From positions 86,524-150,523 of the forward strand of contig JACAEM010000008.1 of the NCBI GenBank assembly GCA_013388855.1: DNA of 64,000 nucleotides. The letters run 5' to 3'. The DNA comes from Chloroflexota bacterium (GTDB lineage Bacteria; Chloroflexota; Anaerolineae; Anaerolineales; Villigracilaceae). Positions within the stretch are counted from its first letter, which is position 1. Each line of letters starts with the position of its first letter. Below, in pieces: positions 32,753-41,121 of the stretch. The translations under genes and the position numbers were made by a program. The notes under the pieces were generated by a model. The model ran no database searches. It was given only the letters and a program-made list of their open reading frames with translations, and was not told the DNA's origin.

Positions 32753-34291
32753 ATGACCAAACCAACAGCCCTTGTGATCGGCGCCGGCATTGGCGGAATC
32801 GCCACCGCCGCCCGGCTTGCCAAAAATGGATATGACGTGACCGTGCTCGAAAAGGAATCGACTCCCGGCGGACGCTGTAACCAGATCGTCCGCGACGGTC
32901 ACCGATTCGACATCGGACCGACGCTGTTCCTCATGCCCGAGATCTGGGAGGAGACCTTTGCTTCTCTCGGCGAAAAGATGAGCGACCATCTCGCCCTGAA
33001 GCGCATCGACCCGACCTATAAAGTCCACTTCGATGACGGCTTGCAACTGGCGCTGACGTCCAATATCGGTGACATGCAAACCCAGCTCGAAAAAGTGGAA
33101 AAGAGCGCCTTTACCGGTTTCTTGAACTACATTGCCGAAGGAAGCAAGCACTACAAACTCTCGGTGGAAAAGTTCGTCGGGCGGAACTTCTACAGTCTCT
33201 TCGAGTATTTCAGCCTCGCCAACCTGCCGCTCATCGTGCAACTCAAGGCGCTGCAAAAGCACTACGCCAACACGGGTCGCTTCTTCAAGGACGAGCGGCT
33301 CAAAGCCGCGTTCACGTTCCAGAATATGTACCTGGGTCTCAGCCCTTACGACGCGCCTGCCACCTACTCCCTGCTCCAATACACGGAACTCGCGGAGGGC
33401 GTGTGGTACCCGATGGGCGGGATGTACGCCGCGATTCAGGCGTTGGTGAATGTGGCGGAACGGTTGGGGGTGAGGTTTGTGTACAACACGGCTGTCAAAT
33501 GTTTGAACGTCGAACGTTCGAACGTTCAACGAGTGCATAGCGCCACCCTCGAAGACGGACGCGAGTTGACGGCGGATATTTTCATCGGCAACGCAGACCT
33601 GCCCTACATCTACAAAGAACTCCTTCCCGACCGCGCCGAAGCCGAAAAACTGGATAAGAAACTCTACACCTGCTCCACCATCATGTTCTACTGGGGCGTG
33701 GACAAGCAGTATCCGCAAATTGCCCACCACAACGTCTTCCTCGGCGGCGACTACAAAGCCTCCTTCGACCGCATCTTCAAGGATCACACCCTGCCCGAAG
33801 TGCCGTCGTTTTACGTTCACGCGCCCGCCCGCACTGACCCCGCCGCCGCGCCCGCAGGTCAGGACACGCTTTACGTCCTCGTCCCCGTCGGTCACCTCGA
33901 CGCGCGTACCGCTCAGGACTGGGACGCGCTGGTCCGCCGCGCCCGCGAGACCGTGTTCGCCCGCCTCGCCAAAGAGATGGGCGTCACCGACCTCAGGGAG
34001 CACATCAAGTTCGAGATCGTGTACCAGCCCAAAGTCTGGAAAGAACGCTTCAATCTGGAGAAAGGCGCGGCGTTCGGGCTGAGTCACAACTTTTGGCAGG
34101 TCGGTTATCTCCGCCCACACAATCGTCACGCCAAATATAGAAATCTCTACTTTGCAGGCGCGTCCACCCACCCCGGCACAGGACTGCCCATCGTCTTGCT
34201 CTCCGCCCGCCTGACCACTGAGAGGATTCTGAAAGAAAAGGGTACAATAGCTGTGCAAAAGGTGAATCATCCCGCCTTGAAGCCAGCCTAA
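32753..34291 (+). CDS. crtI: Phytoene desaturase, CrtI type
   Basis: FAD-dependent desaturase turning phytoene into lycopene or a partly desaturated product at the membrane. 512 aa. N-terminal dinucleotide fold VIGAGIGGIATAARLAKNGYDVTVLEKESTPGGRC, substrate region FDIGPTLFLMPEIW, and C-terminal FAD motif YFAGASTHPGTGLPIVLLSARLT. Around residues 250-265 the text CLNVERSNVQRVHS comes from a family-B repeat in place of the usual short loop before the DG motif; the frame and flanking motifs are intact. A B12-type light regulator gene follows 21 bp after it in the same direction. Confidence 0.95.
   Translation: MTKPTALVIGAGIGGIATAARLAKNGYDVTVLEKESTPGGRCNQIVRDGHRFDIGPTLFLMPEIWEETFASLGEKMSDHLALKRIDPTYKVHFDDGLQLALTSNIGDMQTQLEKVEKSAFTGFLNYIAEGSKHYKLSVEKFVGRNFYSLFEYFSLANLPLIVQLKALQKHYANTGRFFKDERLKAAFTFQNMYLGLSPYDAPATYSLLQYTELAEGVWYPMGGMYAAIQALVNVAERLGVRFVYNTAVKCLNVERSNVQRVHSATLEDGRELTADIFIGNADLPYIYKELLPDRAEAEKLDKKLYTCSTIMFYWGVDKQYPQIAHHNVFLGGDYKASFDRIFKDHTLPEVPSFYVHAPARTDPAAAPAGQDTLYVLVPVGHLDARTAQDWDALVRRARETVFARLAKEMGVTDLREHIKFEIVYQPKVWKERFNLEKGAAFGLSHNFWQVGYLRPHNRHAKYRNLYFAGASTHPGTGLPIVLLSARLTTERILKEKGTIAVQKVNHPALKPA
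33499..33530. repeat. Family-B repeat in frame in crtI
   Basis: GTTTGAACGTCGAACGTTCG followed by AACGTTCAAC, the same word set as in the photolyase and hydrolase genes. Translated as NVERSNVQ. Confidence 0.8.
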
Positions 34292-34312
34292 ACCAAAGAA
34301 GGAAATAAAAAA

Positions 34313-35638
34313 ATGGTAAGTACAACCCCCGTCTTTAACCTCAAAGTGGTCCTCAAAGAGACAGGCCTGCCTGCCGACACGTTGCGCGCCTGGGAACGCC
34401 GCTATGGCTTGCCCGTACCTCAACGCACCCCCGGCGGGCACCGTCTTTATTCGGAACGCGACATCCAGATCATCAAGTGGCTGATGGCCCGCCAGATGGA
34501 GGGACTTTCCATTTCGCGTGCGGTGGATCTGTGGAACGAACAGGTCGCCTCAGGCTCCGACCCGCTGGCTGGTCTGTCAACTTCGAGCCTTGCCGCCGTT
34601 CAGACGGGTTCTGCTCCCCATATCACCTCCGAAACAACCCTCGACGCTCTGCGCTCGCAATGGGTGAATGCCTGCATGAACTTCAACGAAACCGCTGCCG
34701 AACAGACCTTGAATCAGGCATTCTCCATGTTCCCCATCGAAGCCGTATGCGTGGAAGTCCTGCAAAAGGGCATGTCGGAGATCGGCGGCATGTGGTACGA
34801 GAACCGCGCCAGCGTTCAGCAGGAACATTTTGCCTCCGGGCTGGCCATGCGGCGGCTGGACGCGCTCTTGATCGCCTCCCCCGCCCCTTCGCGTCCCCAT
34901 ACCGTATTGGTGGGATGCCCTCCGAACGAGTGGCATACCTTCACGCCGCTCCTGCTTGCCCTTTTCCTGCGCCGCCGCGGGATCAATGTCATTTATCTGG
35001 GCGCCAACGTTCCTCCCGCGCATTTCGAAGAGACGGTACAAAGTGTGCGCGCCAATCTCGTCATCCTCGTCGCGCAGACCCTGACCAGCGCTGCCCACCT
35101 GCAACACACCGCCAACGTACTTTCCAACAAAGGTATCACTGTCGGATATGGCGGGCGCATCTTCAACATGCAGCCAGAAATCCTTTCCTACATCCCAGGG
35201 CATCATCTCGGCAACGACGTTTCCGCCTCTGTCAACGAAGTGGAACTAATCCTAAACAACAGGCGCAAACCGCTGAAACTCAAAGCCGCCTCACAGGAGT
35301 ACGTCGCCGCCCATCATTTTTTCCTCTCCAAACGCGCCGAGATCGAAACGACTCTGCGTACGCTCGTCAAACCCCTGCGCATTTCCAGCGAAGATTACCA
35401 GACCGGTATGCAATTCCTCGGCGACAATATCGCATCCGCCCTCTCCCTCGGCAATATCCACTATGCATCCGATGAAATGGAGTGGGTCAAATTCCTGCTC
35501 CATGCCTACGACCACCCCGATGAGGAGTTGATAGGCTTCATCAACGCCTATGCCAAAGCCATCGACAAGCACATCAACGGCGCGGGCGAACCCATCAAGC
35601 GTTGGCTGGCGGAGGAGGTTGCAAAATTACATGCGTAG
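34313..35638 (+). CDS. MerR-family regulator with B12-binding domain (CarH/LitR type photoreceptor)
   Basis: 441 aa. Residues 5-75 are a MerR winged helix (VVLKETGLPADTLRAWERRYGLPVPQRTPGGHRLYSERD). Residues 110-190 form the four-helix B12 cap with the CarH signature W-x9-EH (Trp161, Glu171, His172), which senses light with adenosylcobalamin. Residues 195-315 form the B12 Rossmann domain, whose ExHxxG axial-ligand motif is here EWHTFT (Glu206, His208; Gly replaced by Thr211). CarH represses carotenoid genes in the dark and releases DNA in light, and the neighbouring crt genes fit this. A further 110-residue C-terminal helical part goes beyond Thermus CarH. Altered ExHxxG leaves B12 binding probable but not certain. 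Confidence 0.88.
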   Translation: MVSTTPVFNLKVVLKETGLPADTLRAWERRYGLPVPQRTPGGHRLYSERDIQIIKWLMARQMEGLSISRAVDLWNEQVASGSDPLAGLSTSSLAAVQTGSAPHITSETTLDALRSQWVNACMNFNETAAEQTLNQAFSMFPIEAVCVEVLQKGMSEIGGMWYENRASVQQEHFASGLAMRRLDALLIASPAPSRPHTVLVGCPPNEWHTFTPLLLALFLRRRGINVIYLGANVPPAHFEETVQSVRANLVILVAQTLTSAAHLQHTANVLSNKGITVGYGGRIFNMQPEILSYIPGHHLGNDVSASVNEVELILNNRRKPLKLKAASQEYVAAHHFFLSKRAEIETTLRTLVKPLRISSEDYQTGMQFLGDNIASALSLGNIHYASDEMEWVKFLLHAYDHPDEELIGFINAYAKAIDKHINGAGEPIKRWLAEEVAKLHA

Positions 35639-35714
35639 GATTCGCCCTTTCGCGTAGGACACATTCTCTACGTGCCCGTCGGCGTGAGATGGTTCATAGC
35701 GTCGACGCGTGCTT

Positions 35715-35767
35715 TCCCTCACCCCCAACCTCTCTCCCGCTGGTAGAGAGGTTGGGGGTGAGGGTGA
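35715..35767. repeat. Palindromic repeat (family A) abutting the DUF1295 start
   Basis: CCCTCACCCCCAACCTCTCTCC-CGCTGG-(T)AGAGAGGTTGGGGGTGAGGG. It ends two bases before the ATG of the next gene, so the hairpin lies where the ribosome site should be. Confidence 0.9.
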
Positions 35768-35768
35768 A

Positions 35769-36665
35769 ATGACAAACAAAAGCAACTTGATGAAACCAAT
35801 TGACTTTAAATCCCTTCTGATTCTTCCGCTTCTCATCCTCATCGGCTTCCTCGTCGCGCTGGCGGGAAGCCAGGGCGGCGCGACGCTTGGCGGAGTCCCC
35901 GTCTTCGCGCTCGTGGTCGCGCTGGCGTTCCTCATTCAATGGCTGGTCTTCATCCCTGCTTATATTTTCCAGACCGAAAAATACTTCGACCTGACAGGCA
36001 GCATCACCTACATCACTGTGATAAGTGCCGCGCTGTGCTATACCCGCTACACCGTCCCGTTGGATGCGCGCTCGTTCCTTGTTGCGGCGTTGGTCAGTGT
36101 CTGGGCGGTTCGGCTCGGAGCGTTCCTCTTCAGCCGCATCCGCAAGGCGGGCAAAGACGACCGTTTCGACGAAATCAAGCCGAATTTCCTGCGCTTCCTC
36201 AACGTGTGGACCATTCAAGGGCTGTGGGTGACCTTCACCGCCGCGGCGGCGCTAGTGACCATCACCTCCGCCACGCGCAAGGGACTGGACGCGTTCGCCA
36301 TCGTCGGCGCGCTGGTGTGGGTCATCGGCTTCGCCATCGAAGTCATCGCCGATGCGCAGAAAAGCCGCTTCAACGCCGACCCATCCAACAAGGGCAAGTT
36401 CATCTGCACAGGATTGTGGTCGCGCTCGCGGCATCCCAACTACTTCGGCGAGATTGTCCTGTGGATCGGCATCGCCATCATCGCCATCCCTGTTCTGCAA
36501 GGCTGGCAGTGGATCGCCATGATCTCGCCGCTCTTTGTGACCTTGCTTCTCACCCGCGTCAGCGGCATTCCCCTGCTTGAGAAGAAAGCAGACGCGAAAT
36601 GGGGCGGGCAGGAAGAGTACGAAGAATACAAGAAGAACACACCCGTTTTGATCCCGCGGCTGTAA
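35769..36665 (+). CDS. DUF1295 family membrane protein (steroid 5-alpha-reductase-like)
   Basis: 298 aa with about eight hydrophobic segments. The C-terminal part GLWSRSRHPNYFGEIVLWIGIAI with the final AKWGGQEEYEEYKKNTPVLIPRL is the mark of the DUF1295/isoprenylcysteine methyltransferase-like fold, whose RHPNYFGE segment binds NADPH or SAM. The true start is MTNKSNL at 35769; the upstream frame is only the translated repeat. It lies in the light-response island, so an isoprenoid or lipid substrate is plausible, but function is not shown. Confidence 0.85.
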   Translation: MTNKSNLMKPIDFKSLLILPLLILIGFLVALAGSQGGATLGGVPVFALVVALAFLIQWLVFIPAYIFQTEKYFDLTGSITYITVISAALCYTRYTVPLDARSFLVAALVSVWAVRLGAFLFSRIRKAGKDDRFDEIKPNFLRFLNVWTIQGLWVTFTAAAALVTITSATRKGLDAFAIVGALVWVIGFAIEVIADAQKSRFNADPSNKGKFICTGLWSRSRHPNYFGEIVLWIGIAIIAIPVLQGWQWIAMISPLFVTLLLTRVSGIPLLEKKADAKWGGQEEYEEYKKNTPVLIPRL

Positions 36666-36673
36666 ATAATTCA

Positions 36674-36721
36674 CCACGGAGACACATATTTTAAATTCTC
36701 CATGACACCGTGTCTCCGTGG
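36674..36721. repeat. Perfect 12-bp inverted repeat CCACGGAGACAC / GTGTCTCCGTGG
   Basis: Arms at 36674-36685 and 36710-36721 with a 24-nt AT-rich loop, between the DUF1295 and DUF4345 genes. No T-tract; likely a dispersed repeat. Confidence 0.75.
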
Positions 36722-36748
36722 CAAAGACTTCACTTCAAAAGGAAATCA

Positions 36749-37093
36749 ATGACCTTCCTCAAAATTCTCCAACTCATCGCCGTCCTGCTCACCATCGTGA
36801 CGGGATTCGTTTCCCTCCTCTGGCCGCGCAGTGTGCAAGGCTTCACGGGGCTGACTGCCGCTGATGGGCGCGGCATCACTGAGATCCGCGCCATCTTTGG
36901 CGGACTGTTCATCGGGCTGGGTCTCGCCGTCTTTGTGCTGGCGACGCGCGAAGTCTATCAGGCGCTCGGCATCATGTACCTCGCCATCGCCGCCGTGCGT
37001 CTCGTCTCCATCTTTGTGGATAAGTCCTCCGTCCAATCCAATTGGATCAGCGTCGCCACGGAGATCATCATGGGAATTATTCTCGTTCTTTAA
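36749..37093 (+). CDS. DUF4345-like small membrane protein
   Basis: 114 aa with four hydrophobic segments (LKILQLIAVLLTIVTGFVSLLWP; FGGLFIGLGLAVFVLA; ALGIMYLAIAAVRLVSIFVD; ISVATEIIMGIILVL). The E-I-R-A-I-F-G-G pattern after the first segment is typical of DUF4345 proteins. Start at the ATG in AAAAGGAAATCAATG. Function unknown; it is co-directional with the surrounding light-island genes. Confidence 0.75.
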   Translation: MTFLKILQLIAVLLTIVTGFVSLLWPRSVQGFTGLTAADGRGITEIRAIFGGLFIGLGLAVFVLATREVYQALGIMYLAIAAVRLVSIFVDKSSVQSNWISVATEIIMGIILVL

Positions 37094-37128
37094 CCCAACT
37101 CAAACCCATTAGAGTTACCAAGGTACTC

Positions 37129-38358
37129 ATGAATAACAAACGCCTCTTTTCCATCATTTTCGTGGTCTTCATTGACCTTCTGGGCTTCAGCCTCATCCTG
37201 CCGCTATTGCCTTACTATGCCGAAACATTTCAAGCCAGCAAATTTACCACGGGACTACTCGTCGCCTCCTATGCCGCCGCGCAATTGATTGGCGCGCCCA
37301 TCCTGGGTCGCCTCTCCGACCGTTACGGACGCCGTCCGCTTCTGCTTGCTTCCATCTTCGGAACCTTCCTCGGCTTCCTCCTGCTTGGATTTGCCAACGC
37401 GCTTTGGATGCTCTTCGCCTCCCGCATCATTGACGGGTTCACGGGCGGCAACCTGTCCATTGCGCAAGCCTACATCTCCGACGTGACTGACGCAAAGAAC
37501 CGCGCCAGGGGGCTGGGACTCATCGGCGCCGCCTTCGGGCTTGGCTTCATCATCGGACCCGTCACAGGCGGATTGCTCAGCCAGTATGGCTACAACGTTC
37601 CTGCATTTGCAGCGGCGGGACTTTCGCTCATCAACCTCGTCCTGATTTATACCTGGTTACCCGAATCGTTGACAAAGGAGCGGATGAGACAGGCTGGGGA
37701 GCAGAGTCAGCCCAAAGTCACGCTGGATGCGCTGATGGTCGCTCTGAAGCGCCCATTCACGGGACCCATCCTCATCACCCGCTTCTTTTTCGGACTGGCG
37801 TTTGCCATCTTCCAGACCATTTTCTCGCTCTATGCCCTGAGCCGCTTCAACCTGTCTGCCCGCGATACTGGCTTCGTGCTGACGTATGTGGGCATCCTCT
37901 CGGTCTTCGTGCAGGGATTTCTGGTCGGCAGGCTGACGACGCGCTTCCGCGAGGACGTGCTCATCACATTCTCGGTCGCGCTGATGGCAGTTTCCCTGCT
38001 CGGCTGGGCGCTGACGCCGTCGGTCTTCTGGCTGTTGGTGGTGCTGACGCCCACCGCCATTGCAGGCGGGACGTTGAACACCCTGCTCTCCAGCACGCTG
38101 ACCAAAGCCGTCACGCCGCAGGAAGTGGGCGGCATTTTGGGGTTGTCCGCCTCCGTCGAGTCTGCCACGCGTATCTTTGCTCCTATTCTCGGCGGCGCCT
38201 TGCTCCAGCAGGTTGGCACGTGGGCTCCTGGCGCGTTTGGGGCAGTCCTCATGTTTGGCTTAACCGTCTATGTCATTGTCAAAATTTACAACCATCCCAT
38301 CGCCGCCGCCCTGCGGGAACAGTCCGCTGTGGCTGCACATCCCTCTGCGAGTGACTAA
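37129..38358 (+). CDS. MFS transporter, TetA/multidrug-like
   Basis: 409 aa, 12 predicted helices. N-terminal VFIDLLGFSLILPLLPYYAETF and the loop motif A GRLSDRYGRRPLLLAS place it in the drug:proton antiporter-1 group near TetA; motif C-like GLGFIIGPVTGGLL follows helix 5. Start MNNKRLF at 37129 is used because upstream residues are the neighbour's shadow. It lies 35 bp after the DUF4345 gene and 2 bp before the DICT-like gene. Substrate not predictable. Confidence 0.9.
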   Translation: MNNKRLFSIIFVVFIDLLGFSLILPLLPYYAETFQASKFTTGLLVASYAAAQLIGAPILGRLSDRYGRRPLLLASIFGTFLGFLLLGFANALWMLFASRIIDGFTGGNLSIAQAYISDVTDAKNRARGLGLIGAAFGLGFIIGPVTGGLLSQYGYNVPAFAAAGLSLINLVLIYTWLPESLTKERMRQAGEQSQPKVTLDALMVALKRPFTGPILITRFFFGLAFAIFQTIFSLYALSRFNLSARDTGFVLTYVGILSVFVQGFLVGRLTTRFREDVLITFSVALMAVSLLGWALTPSVFWLLVVLTPTAIAGGTLNTLLSSTLTKAVTPQEVGGILGLSASVESATRIFAPILGGALLQQVGTWAPGAFGAVLMFGLTVYVIVKIYNHPIAAALREQSAVAAHPSASD

Positions 38359-38360
38359 CC

Positions 38361-38939
38361 ATGAATAAAGACATTCTCGGCAATTTCTATCGGCGGATGC
38401 TTCCGCTCTACCCGCCGCGGACGGAGGCGCTCCTCCGTCGCACCTCCCCTTCTGACCTGCAACGGCTGACCTTCCGTTACATTTTCACCGTGGATGGAAT
38501 GACCGAAATCAGTCACATGATCGAAGGGCTGATCACCGCCAGCCCGGGCGTGTCTGATTCGCATGTCTCCTTCCAGTACTTCTCGTCGCGGCTCTCGCCC
38601 CAAATAGACCGCTACAAGCTGGTTGCCCAGTCCTCCCGAGGGTTGTGGCTCTATGGCGTGCCGGATGCCCAACTGCCTGAACTTCCCAACACCACCTATG
38701 TGGATACCTCGGGCACACCGCTCGAAAACTACTGGTACGTGATTGCCTACGGTCCCGGCATCAGCGCCACCCTGCTCGCCGAAGAGATCACCCCCGAAGA
38801 ACGCCTGCCCGGCGAGCCGCGCATGTACGAGGGCTTCTACACCTTCGAAGCCGATACAACCTACCAGGTGTTGACAGTCCTGCATCAGTTATTCCCCGAA
38901 AAGGTCCCAACACCGACCATGCCAGAATTGATGACTTAG
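38361..38939 (+). CDS. DICT-domain-like sensory protein
   Basis: 192 aa, soluble. The pattern ISHMIEG...[35 protein letters not shown]...[22 protein letters not shown]...[20 protein letters not shown] follows the DICT sensory domain (SFQ, RY-xLA, V-G-x-PD, E-x-W-V/Y, F-x-x-x-x-T-F/D). DICT domains are usually fused to diguanylate cyclases or regulators and are thought to sense light-linked signals; here it stands alone. It starts 2 bp after the MFS stop and precedes the photolyase pair. The domain call is by pattern memory. Confidence 0.55.
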   Translation: MNKDILGNFYRRMLPLYPPRTEALLRRTSPSDLQRLTFRYIFTVDGMTEISHMIEGLITASPGVSDSHVSFQYFSSRLSPQIDRYKLVAQSSRGLWLYGVPDAQLPELPNTTYVDTSGTPLENYWYVIAYGPGISATLLAEEITPEERLPGEPRMYEGFYTFEADTTYQVLTVLHQLFPEKVPTPTMPELMT

Positions 38940-38975
38940 AAACGCCCTCCACCCGAACCACGAAAGGAGCAAACC

Positions 38976-39641
38976 ATGTTGATCGAAACCGCCCGTTACG
39001 AACTGCCGCCCGAAGGTATCACCCTGCTCGGCTACATTGTCCGCCGCATGCACAAAACGGAATGGCTTGTCAAAGCCTCCGCCGCGCTTGCCGAAGGGAA
39101 GACCGAACAAGCGCTCGAATACGCGGCGGTCTATGCGGCAACCTCCTCCACTTCGTTCGGGCGGGCGTATTACCAGCCTCGCTTCAACCGCGTCGGCGAC
39201 CAGGTCAGCGAAGCCGACCCGACCACCGGCGCAACAGTGACGGCGAAACTCGAAAACGACTCGCCGCATTACCACATCACCTACGAAGCCATCCTGCCAG
39301 ACAGCGGCGCCTTCCGCGGCTCCGAGCGGATCACCGGCACCACCGTCGGCTGGCGCGGGTTGGGCATGCCCGCTCCATCAAAGTTCACCTTCACTTCAGG
39401 CAATTACACCGCCGAATTCGAAGGCGTTCTCACCAGCGAACTGGCGCTCTCCCTGTTCGGCAATGCCCGCATCCGCGCCTACGGCTTCCTGAACATCAGG
39501 GACAACCGCGGCAATTCGGGGCGTCTCGAACTCAACCGCGCGGGCGACATCTCCATCCGCATCAACGAACAGCCCGAAGTGAGTCACTCCATCGCCAAGA
39601 TCACGTGGATGAACGTCCGCTTTTTACATCAACCCGTATGA
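38976..39641 (+). CDS. Conserved-looking protein of unknown function next to photolyase
   Basis: 221 aa, no signal peptide or membrane segment. N-terminal helical part with [32 protein letters not shown], then a long beta-rich part ([46 protein letters not shown]). Family not recognised. A good AAAGGAG site precedes the ATG at 38976. Its TGA overlaps the photolyase ATG (ATGA), so translation of the two is coupled and they may act together. Confidence 0.7.
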   Translation: MLIETARYELPPEGITLLGYIVRRMHKTEWLVKASAALAEGKTEQALEYAAVYAATSSTSFGRAYYQPRFNRVGDQVSEADPTTGATVTAKLENDSPHYHITYEAILPDSGAFRGSERITGTTVGWRGLGMPAPSKFTFTSGNYTAEFEGVLTSELALSLFGNARIRAYGFLNIRDNRGNSGRLELNRAGDISIRINEQPEVSHSIAKITWMNVRFLHQPV

Positions 39642-41005
39642 CCTCGATCTGGTGGATTCGGCGAGACTTGCGCCTGACCGACAACCCGGCGCTTCATGCC
39701 GCGCTCGAGGCTGGTTCTGTCCTCCCAGTCTTTATCCTCGACCCAGCCTTTTCCTCCTCATCCCCCCGCCGGCGGGACTTCCTCTACGAAGGACTCCACG
39801 CCCTCGACCGCGACCTCCGCGCTCGGCGCTCGTATCTCGTAATTCGCAGCGGCAAACCCCTCGAAGTCCTTCGCTCCCTCCTCGCCGAGACCAACGCCTC
39901 CGCCATCTTCGCCGAAGCCGACTTCACCCCCTACGCCCGCCGCCGTGACGCCGAGATCGCCCGCCATCTTCCCCTTCAACTCATCCACGGTCAAACCGTC
40001 CATCACCCCGAATTCGTCAAAAAAGCGGACGGCAAGCCCTACACCGTCTACACACCCTACTCCAAAGCGTGGAAATCCCTGCTGACGGAGATACACCTGC
40101 TCCCCGCGCCGAGTCACATCCCCACCCCCGCAGAGATTCGCACCGAACCGCTCCCGCCGTTCAAAGTCAACCCCGGCTTTCCCGCTGGTGAAACCGAAGC
40201 CCTGCGCCGCCTGAACCAATTTACCAATTTACCAATTACCAATTACTCCGAAGCCCGCAACCGCCTCGACCTCGACGGCACCTCGCAACTCTCCCCCTAC
40301 ATCCGCTTTGGAATGGTCTCCCTCCGTCAAGCCGCCCACGCCGCAAAACGTTCAAACGTTCAAACGTTCGAACGTTCGAACTCACACGGCGTCGAAACCT
40401 GGCTCAACGAACTCATCTGGCGCGAGTTCTACATCCAAATCCTCTACCACTTTCCGCACGTCGCCGAGACCGCCTTCAACCCCGCCCTCGCCAACATCCC
40501 CTGGCGGAACGAGGCGTCAGAGTTCGAAGCGTGGAAGCGGGGCGAGACAGGCGTCCCGGTGGTGGATGCGGCGATGCGTCAATTGCTTGCCACCGGCTGG
40601 ATGCACAATCGGGCGCGGATGATCGTCGCTTCGTTCCTCGTCAAGGATTTGCTGATTGACTGGCGCTGGGGTGAAGCCTGGTTCATGGAAAATCTGCTCG
40701 ATGGCGACCTCGCCGCGAACAACGGCGGCTGGCAATGGACGGCAGGTACAGGCACCGACGCCGCCCCGTATTTCCGCATCTTCAACCCCATATTGCAAAG
40801 CATGAAGTTCGACCCAAACGGAGATTACATCCGCAAGTGGGTGCCAGAGTTGCGCGGACTGGACGCGAAAGACATTCACGCGCCGTGGGAGAAGGGCATC
40901 AAGGTGAAAGGTTACCCCGAACGCCCCATCATCGAACGGGATAAGGAACGAACGCTGAAGGCGTATAACATGTCAAAGGTCATGGGTCAAACGTCGTCGC
41001 GCTGA
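39638..41005 (+). CDS. phr: Deoxyribodipyrimidine photolyase
   Basis: Uses blue light and FAD to split cyclobutane pyrimidine dimers in DNA. 455 aa, normal for class I enzymes. N-terminal antenna domain [24 protein letters not shown] domain with [70 protein letters not shown] and [30 protein letters not shown]. Two stretches are translated repeats: [16 protein letters not shown] (family C) and [14 protein letters not shown] (family B), both in linkers. The start at 39638 is set by the overlap with the previous stop and by the family N-terminus. Confidence 0.95.
   Translation: MTSIWWIRRDLRLTDNPALHAALEAGSVLPVFILDPAFSSSSPRRRDFLYEGLHALDRDLRARRSYLVIRSGKPLEVLRSLLAETNASAIFAEADFTPYARRRDAEIARHLPLQLIHGQTVHHPEFVKKADGKPYTVYTPYSKAWKSLLTEIHLLPAPSHIPTPAEIRTEPLPPFKVNPGFPAGETEALRRLNQFTNLPITNYSEARNRLDLDGTSQLSPYIRFGMVSLRQAAHAAKRSNVQTFERSNSHGVETWLNELIWREFYIQILYHFPHVAETAFNPALANIPWRNEASEFEAWKRGETGVPVVDAAMRQLLATGWMHNRARMIVASFLVKDLLIDWRWGEAWFMENLLDGDLAANNGGWQWTAGTGTDAAPYFRIFNPILQSMKFDPNGDYIRKWVPELRGLDAKDIHAPWEKGIKVKGYPERPIIERDKERTLKAYNMSKVMGQTSSR
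40215..40246. repeat. Family-C repeat (ACCAATTACCAATTAC) in frame in the photolyase gene
   Basis: Four tandem units of (TT)ACCAATT. Similar units occur at 42739-42764 (P450), 43425-43450 (intergenic) and 57397-57416 (PBP-like gene). Confidence 0.8.
40347..40381. repeat. Family-B repeat in frame in the photolyase gene
   Basis: AACGTTCAAACGTTC is followed by AAACGTTCGAACGTTCGAAC, a tandem array of the palindromic word AACGTT. It encodes [11 protein letters not shown]. Confidence 0.85.
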
Positions 41006-41027
41006 CTTTTAACCTTCGACCTTCGAC

Positions 41028-41121
41028 TCACAGACGATAAGACTTCAGACCATCCGCCCATCAGACTATGAGACTCCAGACCATCAGACTATGAGACTCC
41101 AGACTATCCGACTATCAGACT
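41028..41121. repeat. Tandem CAGACTATGAGACTC repeats upstream of the hydrolase gene
   Basis: Four to five units of about 20-24 bp built from CAGACTATGAGACTC and CAGACCATC/CAGACTATC, ending directly at the ATG of the next gene. Fills the gap between photolyase and hydrolase. Confidence 0.8.

Noticed and set aside
32714..34441. 575-codon minus-strand frame opposite crtI
   Set aside because: It has no family motif and lies fully antisense to a phytoene desaturase with intact FAD motifs. High G+C codon use leaves antisense frames open.
39062..39637. Upstream extension of the photolyase frame
   Set aside because: The extra 192 codons are a +1 shadow of the 221-aa gene, Arg-rich and without motif; the family N-terminus begins exactly at 39638.
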